Assembly (NCBI RefSeq): GCF_008831285.2
Contig: NC_045139.1
Location: forward strand, 26,877,308-26,941,307
Direction of reading: 5' to 3'
Length of the DNA stretch: 64,000 bases
Source of the DNA: Nymphaea colorata
Taxonomy: Eukaryota; Streptophyta; Magnoliopsida; Nymphaeales; Nymphaeaceae
Positions 1 through 10,973 of this stretch are shown one piece after another (the first letter of the stretch is position 1; every line of letters begins with the position of its first letter). A program made the position numbers and the translations under genes. The notes below the pieces were generated by a model, which was not told the origin of the DNA, did not search any database, and saw nothing but the letters and a program-made list of their open reading frames with translations.

Positions 1-1529
1 TTCAAGAAGAAGAAGAAGCACTCACGTCTCACGTTCTCACCACCACTCCACAGGTCTATGACTCTATCAAGAAGCAATCATTTGGGGCATGGGTGCAAAC
101 ATTCACCCGACTCGGCAGCGTGGCTAGCGAGAGACAACGCTGGAGTCGAACGGTCTCTGATGAACGATGGATCAACCGTCGCAGAGGGAAAGGATACCAT
201 TTTCGTAAATGCCCTAATAATCCCTTCCCCCTTTATGATTTGGTGACTGGTTTGGCGGGAAACAAATACTTCCGACTTTGAGAGTTTTAGACTTTTAAGC
301 CGCTGACTTTGAAGGGCTTTACTTTCGGTTTCAAACTCTGGAGCCACTGTGCACTGTGGGGCCCCAACCCAAGTCTGGCATGGGCAACACATGCCGTTGG
401 ACTTGGGTGGAGTTCTTTTCCAATGGGAGTTTAATGCCCACGCCAGCCCACACGTATCTCCGCTATTGATTAGGATGCTCAATAGCAACATCAAAGCCTA
501 GGAGCAAAGAAGAGACTTTACCTTCTTGGCATCAGTATGAGGTTGGACTAGAGGACAATGACCTTTGCCTAATTAACCTACTTCTCAGTAACTTCACGAG
601 AGTCAAATGAATTGGGGTGGAGGGGGTTGCAGTCCTCTCCATATTCTTCCTCCACATTTTATGCATCTTAAAGAATAGGGGAGGAGCTAGAAATTTTTCA
701 CCAAGTGGGCCGAATTAAAGTTTTTAAATTTTTATTAGAGCCGAAATATCAGTTTCAAAAAATTTATATAAAACAAGTAAAATTTTTTAAAATTGACATG
801 TAAATTAAAAAAAAAAATTGAAGTAGGGTCCATGGGGACCCTACCTTGGCTCTGCCCTTGCTGAAGAATAGTCATAGTAGATTGAGTAGCAATTTTGGTT
901 CTCCATTTAGCATACTTGACTCAGTCCAACAATGCATGATAAGGGTCCAATAATGCATTGAACAACAGTTTTAGAGGATGCCTTGATCATAAAGGTTTTC
1001 CTTCCTAGCAGAAGAAAATTTTAGAGATGGCATATCTCCCCATAAAACTTCACGGGATGAGAAAATGTAGGCGTAATCTAGCCTGCCTTTACCCTGGGCA
1101 CCCACAAGGGTAACAACTGCAGTAGATGCAAAGAGGTAGCACATACTGCAATTCAGGAAGAAGAGTTGCTTTCTACCTGACCTCCTTAATCTCCATTTGT
1201 GGCTCGGTACTATCTCCTTCCATAGCCTCACTAGAGACGATGGTTGCCCACAACCTCTGGGGCCTCTGAAGACCGCCTAGCTCCATTCTTTGTTCAACAA
1301 CCTCCATATCTTTAGGAGATGAGAAGGGGATCCGTCGCTCCCCACACTCCATACTTCGTTCTGCCTTGGTGCAGCACACTCCACTTTCGTCCTTGCCAAA
1401 ATTGAGAGGATTAGAAGGAGAGAAGCCCATCTAGGCGACCTTCCCATTCACCAAACCCTGGCACACTACAGGACACGCTCTCTCTCTCTTCACAGTTGAT
1501 CCCTTCGATGAAGTTACCAACTATCCTAA
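1..1529. other. No gene recognised; left-edge intergenic DNA
   Basis: I see no convincing coding region here. The open frames lack recognisable domains and lie on both strands. Positions about 655-870 look like an interspersed plant repeat: an AT-rich core followed by a segment ending in a 'ggctctgccctt'-type motif. Similar AT-rich, 'aaaattttaag'-containing sequence recurs near 35950-36060 and 37070-37170. The first 300 bases are moderately GC-rich but I could not assign them. Confidence 0.5.
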
Positions 1530-2467
1530 TCTCAAGATAATAGACAAAAAGAGAACAAGTCTCGTATTTCTTATTCAGCCAAAAAAAGAGAAAAAAACAG
1601 GAGTAATGAAAGCCATGGAGAAAATTAATAGCTATTAGCAGTACTGCTGAAAATGATTCAAATATGGCTGTGGCTGCTAGTACCAGTAAAGTAGTGAAAT
1701 TATCTCTATTTCCTTTGTTCAAGAACTTATTATTTCCCAGTTGTTACAGGGAATTGCTTTATTATAGGAAATAAGGCAATTCCAGTTGAGCACATTGCGT
1801 AGGTGTTAATGAAAACCCGTGCCATTCCCTGGCCGTATAGTCTTCAACTTTCACTGAACACTTCATCACGAAAAAAAAAAAAAAAAATTTAAAGACTGCA
1901 TCTCTTGTCCATAACCAAGCAAAATAGCTTTTGAACCTTTCAGCTCCTAATTTAAGCTGATGGAATAGACGGGCTGCTTGGTAGGGTAGAAGAGGCCCCA
2001 GTTTTGCTCGATGCCAGCAGACTTCTGGTCCTCATTGAATAGAGCAAACACAAAAATCTCCATGGGCCCCGGCCTCTTTGGCGTGCCCTGTGCATCACCA
2101 GGTTTTGGTTATAGGTCTGAGCATTCCCTATGGTAGTGACAGTCGGGTCGCCTCCAGCCCATGGCCACCCACTCTCGGACACCTGGATGGGAACACCGGC
2201 GGCACCAGCTCTCTCCATTGCCGAATAGACAGAATCTACCATGGCATCAAACAGATTTGTATATGCCAGCCCATTGTTAGGGTCTGTGACCACAACTCGG
2301 TTAGCGGTGAAGAGCGCATAGTCAAGTTGTATGGCCTGGCGGTTGCCCACATAGCTGAAGTATGGGTACACATTGACCATGAGAGGGGCGCCGGTGCTGG
2401 CTAGGAATTGGACGATAGGACCCATGATGGGAGCGGCTTGATGGGAAAATGAACCTTGAGAGGGAGG

Positions 2468-2472
2468 ATACG
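2468..2472. repeat. Target-site duplication ATACG, left copy
   Basis: ATACG at 2468-2472 is repeated at 7921-7925, directly outside the two LTRs. The intact glucanase (around 33231-33241) has a single ATACG at the same place, so the insertion point is defined to the base. Confidence 0.95.
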
Positions 2473-2757
2473 TATTGGAGAGGAAAATCAGCCAACTAAT
2501 TTTCAGGAATCAAGGATATCTTTCCTTCTATCACAGGATTGTGATTTGGAGAGGAAAATCAGCCAACTGATTTTCAGGAATCAATGATATCTTCTATCAC
2601 AGGATTGTGATCTTTCAAATCCCAAAATTCGTGGGATCTGTACATACCTGTAAAACTTGTATAAATACTTCATCATAGACGTAATGAAAATTATCTCTTT
2701 TGGCCCCTTCTTCTTCCTCGTTTCTTTTTCTCTCTTCTCATGATGTCTTTTTCTTCA
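2473..2757 (+). repeat. 5' LTR of copia 1
   Basis: It matches 7637-7920 and ends in CA before the primer-binding site. It contains a TATAAATA box at 2660-2667. Its left half is an internal near-tandem duplication: units begin at 2475 and 2546, and the second unit is about 5 bp shorter. Confidence 0.95.
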
Positions 2758-2769
2758 TGGTATAAGAGC
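2758..2769 (+). other. Primer-binding site of copia 1
   Basis: TGGTATAAGAGC directly follows the 5' LTR. It resembles the plant copia consensus TGGTATCAGAGC (complementary to the initiator methionine tRNA 3' end) with one mismatch. Confidence 0.88.
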
Positions 2770-2926
2770 CTGAAAGAAGAGGAGAGAAAAGAGATCGCTT
2801 ACCCTGTTGCCATTCTTAGAAAAGGAATCCTACATCGTCGAACGCACGCTCGAGCGCTCCTGCGATCTCATCCGCTCGCTCGAACGCTCTGCACCCGCTT
2901 CTCGTTCCGTGAGGATTCTGCCTTTT

Positions 2927-3052
2927 TCGCTTGAAGGCTCTCCGCTCGAACTCGAGCGCCGGGCACGAGGCCCTCGCTTCCCGTCTGCTTCGCTCGAAGG
3001 TTCTCCGCTCGAACTCGAGCGCCGGGCACGAAGCCCCCGCTTCCCGTCTGCT
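2927..3052 (+). repeat. 63-bp tandem repeat (2 copies) in the copia 1 leader
   Basis: Units 2927-2989 and 2990-3052 are nearly identical, GC-rich and contain repeated CTCGAG-type motifs. They sit in the untranslated leader between the primer-binding site and gag. An open frame crosses the leader (2807-3151), but it is low-complexity (Ser/Leu/Glu/Arg) and resembles no Gag, so I do not call it a gene. Confidence 0.85.
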
Positions 3053-3319
3053 CCTGCTTGCCGCTCGAGCCTCCTGCTCGAGCGTTCTTCCTACTCGAGC
3101 GTCATCTACTCGCTCGAAGCTCCGCATTCATCTCCCAAATCTGCTGGTTGAGAGGGAGACCATCCGTCTAGCTCACTGACCGGCTCGTGGACTCTTGAAA
3201 TCAGAGGTCACAACCCGTAAGTGTGCATTTTTATCATTGCAAGAAGGATTCAATTCAGGTTGGATCTGAAGTTCTGTGCACCGTATTAATTTTTCTTGCG
3301 CATTCGATATTCTTTGACT

Positions 3320-6300
3320 ATGGCGACAACTCCTCTTGTTGATCGGACTGATATTTCTGGTGATCAGAATGAGTCACCTTTCGTCATGCACCATTCTGAT
3401 AATCCTGGTGCTATTTTAGTGACCAATCCCCTTGTTGGAGACAACTATTCCACATGGCGACGGGCAATGAAAATGGCCCTGAATGCCAAGAACAAGTTCG
3501 GATTTGTTGATGGTTCTATTTCAAAACCCGCAACCATTAGCTCGGATTACATGCCATGGGTTCGCTGTAATGACTTGGTTCTTTCATGGATTCTTAACTC
3601 ATTATCCAAAGAGATAGCAAATAGTGTCATCTATGCCAGTGAAGCTCACGAGGTTTGGATTGATCTTCAAGAACGTTTCTCTCAAGGTAACGCTGCTCGT
3701 ATTTATCAATTAAAGAAGATGATATCTGATTTACGTCAAGAACAAAATTCATTGGCTGTCTACTTCACTACACTTAAAACTTTTTGGGATGAACTTGGAT
3801 CTTATTCAACTGTGTCTGCATATACTTGTGGTGCGTTTAAAGAATTTCATTCATGTCAAGATCATGAAAAAGTTTATCAGTTTCTAATGGGATAGAATGA
3901 AAGTTTTAGCAATCTGCGAAGTCAGATTCTTGCTATCGATCCTCTACCCAACATTAATAGGGTATATGCTATGCTGCTTCAAGAAGAGACTCAACGACTT
4001 CTTACACCACGAATGTCTGGATCCAATAACATAGATCTTGCAGCTAGGTCTTCTCCTACATCATATACCAAACGGAATCTGGCGAGGATGCCTAATGCTA
4101 CTCGCAATCGTCCTCGACCAAAATGTGATCATTGTGGAATGCTTGGGCATATAAAATCTCGATGTTATGTGCTTCATGGTTATCCTCCAAATCATCCTAA
4201 GGCTGCAGGTTCAATTGGTGATTCATCTAAAATTGAAAAAGCGCAACAGGGAGGAACATCGGCAAACAACGTAAAAGTCAGTGCTGTTTTGTCACAACTT
4301 ACCGAAGAACAGGTCAGTCAATTGACATCTTGGTTAAATGTTGATGCTTCACCGGCTGTTGCTAATCTAGCAGGTAAACAATCATTCTCAACTCATTTTC
4401 CTTGGATTATAGATACCGGAGCCTCAGACCATATGACCCCTCATTTCCATTTGCTTTATAATATTAAAATTCTACCAAAACATCGTGTGATTAACCTACC
4501 CAATGGACATCAAACACTAGTCTCTATTACTGGAACAATTTACCTTTCAGCCAATATTCAGCTTACTGATGTCTTATATATTCATGATTTTAAATACAAT
4601 TTATTATCAATTCCAAAGTTCACCAAGACCACTAATTGTATTGCTGTTTTTCTTCCAACCTGTTGTGCTTTCCAGGACCCTTTGTCGAGGAAGCTGATTG
4701 GAGTGGGTAACTTGAGCGGTGGACTTTACCATCTTCTTCTTCCAACTACTTCACATGCTTTGTTTGCTTCTCCTAGTAATAAGACAGCTCATATATGGCA
4801 TATGAGACTTGGACATCCTTCATTTGATAAGTCTTTTTCATTGAATGAAAACATTTCTATTTCCAAGCATGATTCTCCTTGTGATGCATGTCTTAAAGCT
4901 AAATTCACTCGTTTACCATTTCCAACTAGTACTAGTAGAGCAAGTGATCCGTTCGGCTTAATTCATTGTGATATTTGGGGAGGATATGCCACACCGTCTC
5001 ACACGGGCGCACATTACTTCCTCACAATCGTAGATGATTTTACTCGATCAACTTGGGTTTTCTTAATGAGGTTCAAATCTGAAACTTTTTCTTGTTTAAC
5101 TCGTTTTTGTGCCATGGTGTTTACTCAATTCAATACTCATGTGAAATGTGTTCGGAGTGATAATGGTGCTGAATTTACAGCTCATAATATGCAATCATAT
5201 TTTCATAAGCATGGCATAGAACATCAAACCTCATGTGTTGGAACTCCTCAACAAAATGGACGTATTGAGAGGAAGCATCGTCATCTACTAGAGGTGGCAC
5301 GAGCACTTAGATTTCAAGCAAATTTCCCAGTCACTTTTTGGGTGAATGTATTTTGACAGTAACTTTTTTAATTAACAGAATGCCGTCAACTCTTTTGAAT
5401 GACAAGTCTCCATTTGAACTTCTTTTTCATAAAAAACCCAATTATGAAGATTTGCGTGTTTTTGGATGCTTGTGTTATGTCAAAAATTTAAACCCAATGC
5501 ATAAGTTTTCATCACGTGCACACAAATGTGTTTTTGTTGTATATCCTCACAATCAGAAAGGGTATCGTGTCTATGATTTGGATACCAAACAAATTTTTAC
5601 AAGTAGAGATATATCTTTTTTTGAGGATAATTTTCCATTTTTAACCGAACAATGCCATACCAATGATTTGAACAATGTTGTTTTACCTCACCCTCAAGCA
5701 GATTACATTGGAGAGAAATATATGTCATCGTGTGAGAATGGTGTTCCAACAAATTCCTCCCCGTTATCACCCATTCAACATCACGATTCCATCAACAATG
5801 ACCAAAATCTTCCAATCTCTCATGTTTCAGATCATCGGCCTATGTCAGATGATCCACCTCCTTCAGACTCACTTGCTCTACGCAAATCTAGTCGTACTCG
5901 TCATTCACCATCATATCTTCAAGACTATGTGTGTTCCAATGTGATGGTTATAAGTTCACCGTCTAAGCAACCTACTTCAACTAAGCGATCCTCAGGTACA
6001 CGTTATCCCATACATAATTATTTACTTGTTCACAAGTTCTCTAAATCCCATTATGCTTTTTTAACCTCTATCATGAGTGATGTTGAACCTAGCTCGTATG
6101 CGGAAGCGGTTAAGCATCAACATTGGCGAAATGCTATGACTAATGAGATTCAGGCTCTTGAACAAAACAGTACATGGTCTATTACTACTTTACCTCCAAA
6201 CAAAAATCCAATTGGCTGTCGTTGGGTTTATAAGATAAAACGACGATCAGATGGAAGTATTGAACGCTACAAAGCCAGATTTGTTGCTAAAGGGTACACT

Positions 6301-7629
6301 CAACTAGAGGGCCTTGATTATCATGAGATATTTGCTCCAGTTGCAAAGTTAACAACCATGCACACACTTCTTGCTCTTGCTTCTATTCAAGGATGGTACT
6401 TATATCAAATGGATGTGAGTAATGCATTTCTACATGGAGACTTACATGAGGAAATATACATGACCATTCCTCCAGGCCTTCTGCGTGAGGGGGAGTATTC
6501 AAGTAATAAAGTGTGTCGCCTTCATAAGTCTCTGTATGGACTCAAGCAAGCGTCACGTAACTGGTTTCACAAGCTGCTATCTGCACTTAAAGGCACTGGT
6601 TTCATTCAATCATCAGCTGACAACACTCTCTTTACTTGGAAACATGAAAAACAATTTATTGTTATTCTTGTCTATGTTGATGATCTTAGCATTGCAGGAA
6701 ATGATGAACCAGGAATTGCTTTGGTTAAGCAATATTTACATTCGAAATTTCACATTAAGGACTTGGGAATACTTAAGTATTTTCTTGGCATAGAAGTTGC
6801 AAGAGCGCCATCGGGAATATTTCTAAGTCAAAGAAAATATATCGTGGATATTTTAAAGGATGCAGGTTTGATGGGAGCCAAGCCTATGGACTTTCCAATG
6901 GAGCAAAAATTGCGATTAACTCCAAATGATGGTATTCCACTGAAAGATCCAGCTAAATACAGGAGGTTAGTCGGAAGATTGATTTATTTAACCATTACTC
7001 GTCCAGACATAATGTATTCAGTGCAAGTTCTCAGTCAGTTTATGCAATTGCCACGAACGACACACTATGAAGCAGCACTTAGAGTATTGAAGTATTTGAA
7101 GGCTTCACCAGCAAAAGGAATATTTTTATCATCATCAAGTGAAAAACAATTGAGGGCTTACTGTGACTCAGATTGGGCAAGCTGTCCTACCACTCGTAAA
7201 TCAGTAAGTGGATATATTGTGTTTTTGGGGAATAGTCCTATCTCTTGGAAGTCAAAGAAGCAATCTACTATTGCGAAATCTTCAACTGAAGCAGAATACC
7301 GAGCAATGACTTTAACAACTTGTGAAGTTGTTTGGTTAAAAGCCTTATTGAATGACTTGGGGTGGAGTCATGATAAACCAGTCAATTTATATTGCGACAA
7401 TCAAGCAGCTTTGCATATTTCAGCAAATCCAGTCTTTCATGAAAGAACGAAATACATAGAGCTAGATTGTCACTTTGTAAAAGAAAAAATTCAGCAAGGA
7501 ATAATTCGGGCTCATCATGTATCATCTTGTCTGCAACTAGCAGATATTTTCACTAAACCATTGGGGAGAGACGTTTTTCAAACCTTAAGAACCAAGTTGG
7601 GTGTTTCAGATTTGCACACACCAACTTGA
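3320..7629 (+). pseudogene. copia 1 gag-pol polyprotein, one stop and one frameshift
   Basis: The probable start is the ATG at 3320 (MATTPLVD). Domains in order: Gag (3320-4080); CCHC zinc knuckle CDHCGMLGHIKSRC (about 4124-4165); aspartic protease DTGAS (about 4411); GAG-pre-integrase HxRLGH (about 4800) with a C-x2-C; integrase core with D (HCDIWGG, about 4964), D (SDNGAEF, about 5156) and E (NGRIERKH, about 5257); RT with QMDVSNAFLHGDL and YVDD (about 6673); RNase H with CDSDW (about 7162) and SSTEAEY (about 7279). Breaks: an in-frame TAG at 3893-3895 in Gag, with the same frame resuming at once; and a frame change near 5338-5342 in a G run between integrase and RT. Everything else is open, in line with the low LTR divergence. 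Confidence 0.94.
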
Positions 7630-7636
7630 GGGGAAG
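7626..7636 (+). other. Polypurine tract of copia 1
   Basis: TTGAGGGGAAG lies immediately before the 3' LTR, just after the RNase H reading frame closes. Confidence 0.85.
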
Positions 7637-7920
7637 TATTGGAGAGGAAAATCAGCCAACTAATTTTCAGGAATCAAGGATATCTTTCCTTCTATCACAG
7701 GATTGTGATTTGGAGAGGAAAATCAGCCAACTGATTTTGAGGAATCAATGATATCTTCTATCACAGGATTGTGATCTTTCAAATCCCAAAATTTGTGGGA
7801 TCTATACATACCTGTAAAACTTGTATAAATACTTCATCATAGACGTAATGAAAACTATCTCTTTTGACCCCTTCTTCTTCCTCGTTTCTTTTTCTCTCTT
7901 CTCATGATGTCTTTTTCTCA
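7637..7920 (+). repeat. 3' LTR of copia 1
   Basis: This is a near-identical copy of the 5' LTR, one base shorter near its end, with a TATAAATA box at 7824-7831. The second copy of the target-site duplication (ATACG) follows at 7921-7925. Confidence 0.95.
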
Positions 7921-7959
7921 ATACGAGACGCCGATGACCCCCATGGAAACGGACGTGGA

Positions 7960-8023
7960 CACCTTGATCTGGTCTCGGAGACCGACTGAGCCACCTTGAT
8001 CTGGTCTCGGAGACCGACCGAGC
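7960..8023. repeat. 32-bp tandem duplication in glucanase pseudogene exon 2
   Basis: Units 7960-7991 and 7992-8023 differ by one base. The intact gene has a single copy at this place (around 33270-33301). Since 32 is not a multiple of 3, the duplication shifts the reading frame. Confidence 0.9.
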
Positions 8024-9111
8024 CCAGGGCGTTGACCATGTTCTTCATAGCGGGTAGCACGTACTGGGACCGCGTCGCCTGGGATGACTTCGTTGCCGAT
8101 GGTGATATACTTGAAGCTGACGTCCGGCAAGTATGGCTGGATGTTGCTGGAGATCCAAGAGCTGGCGAAGGAGGCGTACCCAGATTGACTTCGATGCCTG
8201 TTTTCCTTAAAGCGTCAAGTGCGCCCCGTCTGGGACGTACAGCCGGACCTTGTTGAAGCCCACGGACTGAATGAGCTGCACTGCTTCCGGCCGTGACGGC
8301 AAGTTGTCGCCGAGCATCCCATAACACACTCCCACTGACTGAGCAGCAACTGTAGAAACAATCAGAACAGGGTTCAGGTTGTTGGCCGCTGTAAGCCAAA
8401 CGTGTTCAGAAATGAGCCACAAGTTTATATATATTTAGTCGGCCTCTTGATTGGTTACTCCATGATTTACATTCCATCAACCAAAAAAGACAGAGGACCA
8501 CCCGTTTGCTTGGTATTCAATGGTCACAAACAGAATTTTCTATCAGCGTTGACAGAGGAGGCGAGTGCAGGTTTCTTCAAACTGGCGGGGATTAATAAAT
8601 TGCATATGTAAAAAAATCAATTAATTTACACGAAAATTTTAAAACCATGCAAATTGTTTTTTTCAAAAGTATATCTCAAAAATTTTATATTTTTATTTTT
8701 CTGAGTTGGTAAAGGAAGACTTGATCTCCATTGACAAAAGAGTCGTTCATTTCCCTTTCTTTTTTTTTTCCAAATTTATGATTTTTGTTGTTTCAAGCTC
8801 GCATACCAGTAGCGGTAAAGCATGAAGAAAGCACAGATAATTTATAACCCATAACATGAGAGATAAAGAGCCAACTTGCCCCTAAAAACAGGGGAACTGT
8901 ACTGATATGAGAGAGAGAGACAGAGATATATGTACCTTTATCATATGGTAGTACGAATAGGAAGGAGAGAAACACTACCACCAACATGGAAGAAGTCATC
9001 TTGTTAAGAGAAAAAATAAAATGCAAAAGAAAATTAATGGCAGCAGAAAGGAGCAGATTCTCTAGTACTGGTTGCTGTGTGATGGCTTCTCTCTGCAGGC
9101 ACATATTTATA

Positions 9112-10278
9112 CACGCCAGTCTTCGAGTGATTGAAATTGTGGAGTCCATCAAGGTCGGCCGTAGACTTGACCTCCAATGTTTGTTCCAGTCGCTTTAGTT
9201 TTACCTTCATTTAAGGTGAGGACTTGTTCGAACACGCGGGAAGCTAACGTAAGTCAGTCGTTATGAGTTGTCGCGATTTGTAGAAGAACTTGAGTTTCCT
9301 TTCAAGAGGGATGGCATGGCATATGAAAGTACCATTATTATTATCTACTTCAATGCCCCACTTTGTTGGGCCCTCGTGTAACTTGTTGTTTTTTTTTTTT
9401 TAATTAATAGAGTCCAACAACTTCAATTCAAAACACAGCCTACCAGAGTACAGAAATAAGGAAACAGCTATGTAATACCACTAAATGCTAATGTTCCACA
9501 ATTCTTTTCAATCCGTAGAATTGATATATTCAGTATTAACTCGCCATGTATATGGACAGACACCACATCGGCTGCTATGCTAGTCAGCTTGAACAATTGA
9601 TATACATATATAACTACAATCAACACCGTATGGTTCAAAACTAGATGCCGTGGCTAAAGACTTTTATTCATGGCAGCATTAACTAATGGGTTATGGTGTT
9701 TTTAACAATACTTTCATACTATGACTATCATATATAGGTGCCCGAATTGTTAAATAGGGTTGTGATCATCCTATAATATTCGACAGCCAGCTGAATTCAG
9801 TTTTGTTAGGACCCATTTGGTAAATGGAATAGTTTGTAATTGTTTTGTGCATCTACTTCAAAAGATAGGATACATTCATAAGAAATTTTTTAAGGTATTT
9901 TATGAATCTGCCCAAATCTGAAAGCCATATTCATACAATAGCTACATATTCTTCCGCTTGTCAAATAGACCATTATAAGTAATTTACTAGGTAGTACTCA
10001 TATGAAATTTTATACTGCCAAACATGCTTGCTGATCACTCCAATACTTTGTGAAACCCACCCTCCCACAACTACCAAATGGGGCTGTTATGAACCATGCA
10101 TTTCCCTTGCAATCCTCTAAATTTCCACACCTCCACTTCAAAAGCAGGCCTTGGTCCCCATCCATTTTTCTTTGATTTTCAATTGATCCTCTTAATAATT
10201 TCCACCTGTTGAACATCTCATCGAGCATGGTTATTAATTCTGAAAAGTTACTTGCTATCAAATCCTGAACATTCTCTC
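9112..10278. other. Upstream flank of the glucanase pseudogene; no gene
   Basis: This non-coding sequence aligns in patches with the upstream flank of the intact gene (35523-36185), for example around 9480-9560 and 10040-10180. It is part of the segmental duplication. No other gene is seen. Confidence 0.6.
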
Positions 10279-10973
10279 ACTACAACATATTTAGTAAATT
10301 GTTTACCTTCGTTTTACAGTTCTTGAAAAAATGCCTTCTTTGGAGACTTTTCTAACAAGGGCCACGATTTTAAATTATAACCTTTAAATAAGAGCTTAAC
10401 ATACATACATATATGTATATATATATATACCTATGAAACACAGAATTTCGGCTGCAATTTTCTTCACAATAGTATTATCACCCTTTTCGCTTACGTCATT
10501 TGCCAATAATAAACCATTTGACAGCGAGAATAAGTATATAACTTTATTTAATGATAAAGATAATATTGAAAAAATTGCTAATGTTAAAAAAATTCACTTA
10601 ATCCTTTATTTGCAGTCGTTATGAAAGTAAGGTCATCATTTTAAAATCACAACCGTCGGCAATATGGACACTATTACTAATGAAAATTAATCATTTATAA
10701 GTCGAAGTTTCTATCGATGGAAGTGGCGGTCAGTAAAAGTTTATTCTTTACTGCTGGTTTCTGCCTGTCGATGAAACAGGAAAATACACTGACGTCATTG
10801 GACGTTAGTACAAGGGGGATATACTGCTGATATATGACGCCCGTCAATAAAATCGTTAGCGACACCATCGTTTCTATGGATACGTAATTCAATCAGTGGA
10901 TGTTTTACTGATGGTTCGTCTATCTATTCTAACATTTTCTTTGCGTCAGTAAATACATAGTTTTTTGTGAGTT
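10279..10973. mobile_element. CACTA-like terminal/subterminal sequence (non-autonomous, uncertain)
   Basis: The left end reads CACTACAACATATTTAG at 10279. The right part ends in a T run followed by GTGAG at about 10973, and the sister repeat has the CACTA-type end TTTTTTTGTAGTG at 59715-59727. Between them are repeated motifs such as GTCAGTAAA, CCGTCGG and CATCAGTAAAA, typical of CACTA subterminal regions. Termini are imperfect and I could not fix a 3-bp TSD, so limits are provisional. An open frame at 10433-10624 has a hydrophobic N-terminus but is stopped in the sister copy, so I do not treat it as a gene. Confidence 0.4.

Larger units (their letters stand above)
2473..7920 (+). mobile_element. 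Ty1/copia LTR retrotransposon 1 (5448 bp), young
   Basis: The element has 285- and 284-bp LTRs, a 5-bp TSD (ATACG), a primer-binding site immediately after the 5' LTR, a polypurine tract before the 3' LTR, and one long gag-pol region in copia order (Gag, protease, integrase, RT, RNase H). It lies antisense in glucanase exon 2. By eye the LTRs differ by 5 substitutions and one 1-bp indel, so the insertion is recent. The LTRs begin TATTGG rather than the usual TG, in both copies, so this probably reflects the source element. The coding region has one stop codon and one frameshift, so this copy could move only with proteins supplied in trans. Confidence 0.96.
1947..8999 (-). pseudogene. Beta-1,3-glucanase (GH17) pseudogene, split by a copia element
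   Basis: This is the ruined sister of the intact gene at 32706-35426. Exon 1 is 8942-8999 (signal peptide starting MTSSMLVV), the intron is 8350-8941, and exon 2 runs 8349-7921 and resumes at 2472-1947. Lesions seen against the intact copy are: the intron 5' splice site reads G|AT where copy B has G|GT; a net deletion of about 34 bp near 8177; a 32-bp tandem duplication at 7960-8023; a 1-bp insertion near 8070; the 5.4-kb copia insertion between 7921 and 2472; and a 7-bp deletion near 2090 that shifts the C-terminal frame. The nucleophile region (SESGWP) survives in the 1952-2425 fragment, but no full-length enzyme can be made. A TATA-like box is retained at 9104-9111. Confidence 0.93.

Noticed and set aside
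2807-3151. Open frame of 114 codons in the copia 1 leader, possible extra gene
   Set aside because: It is low complexity, built on the 63-bp repeat, overlaps frames on the other strand and resembles no protein domain.
10433-10624. Small frame with a signal-peptide-like start
   Set aside because: The matching frame in the sister repeat at about 59208 is stopped after about 18 codons, and the region has CACTA-like subterminal character.
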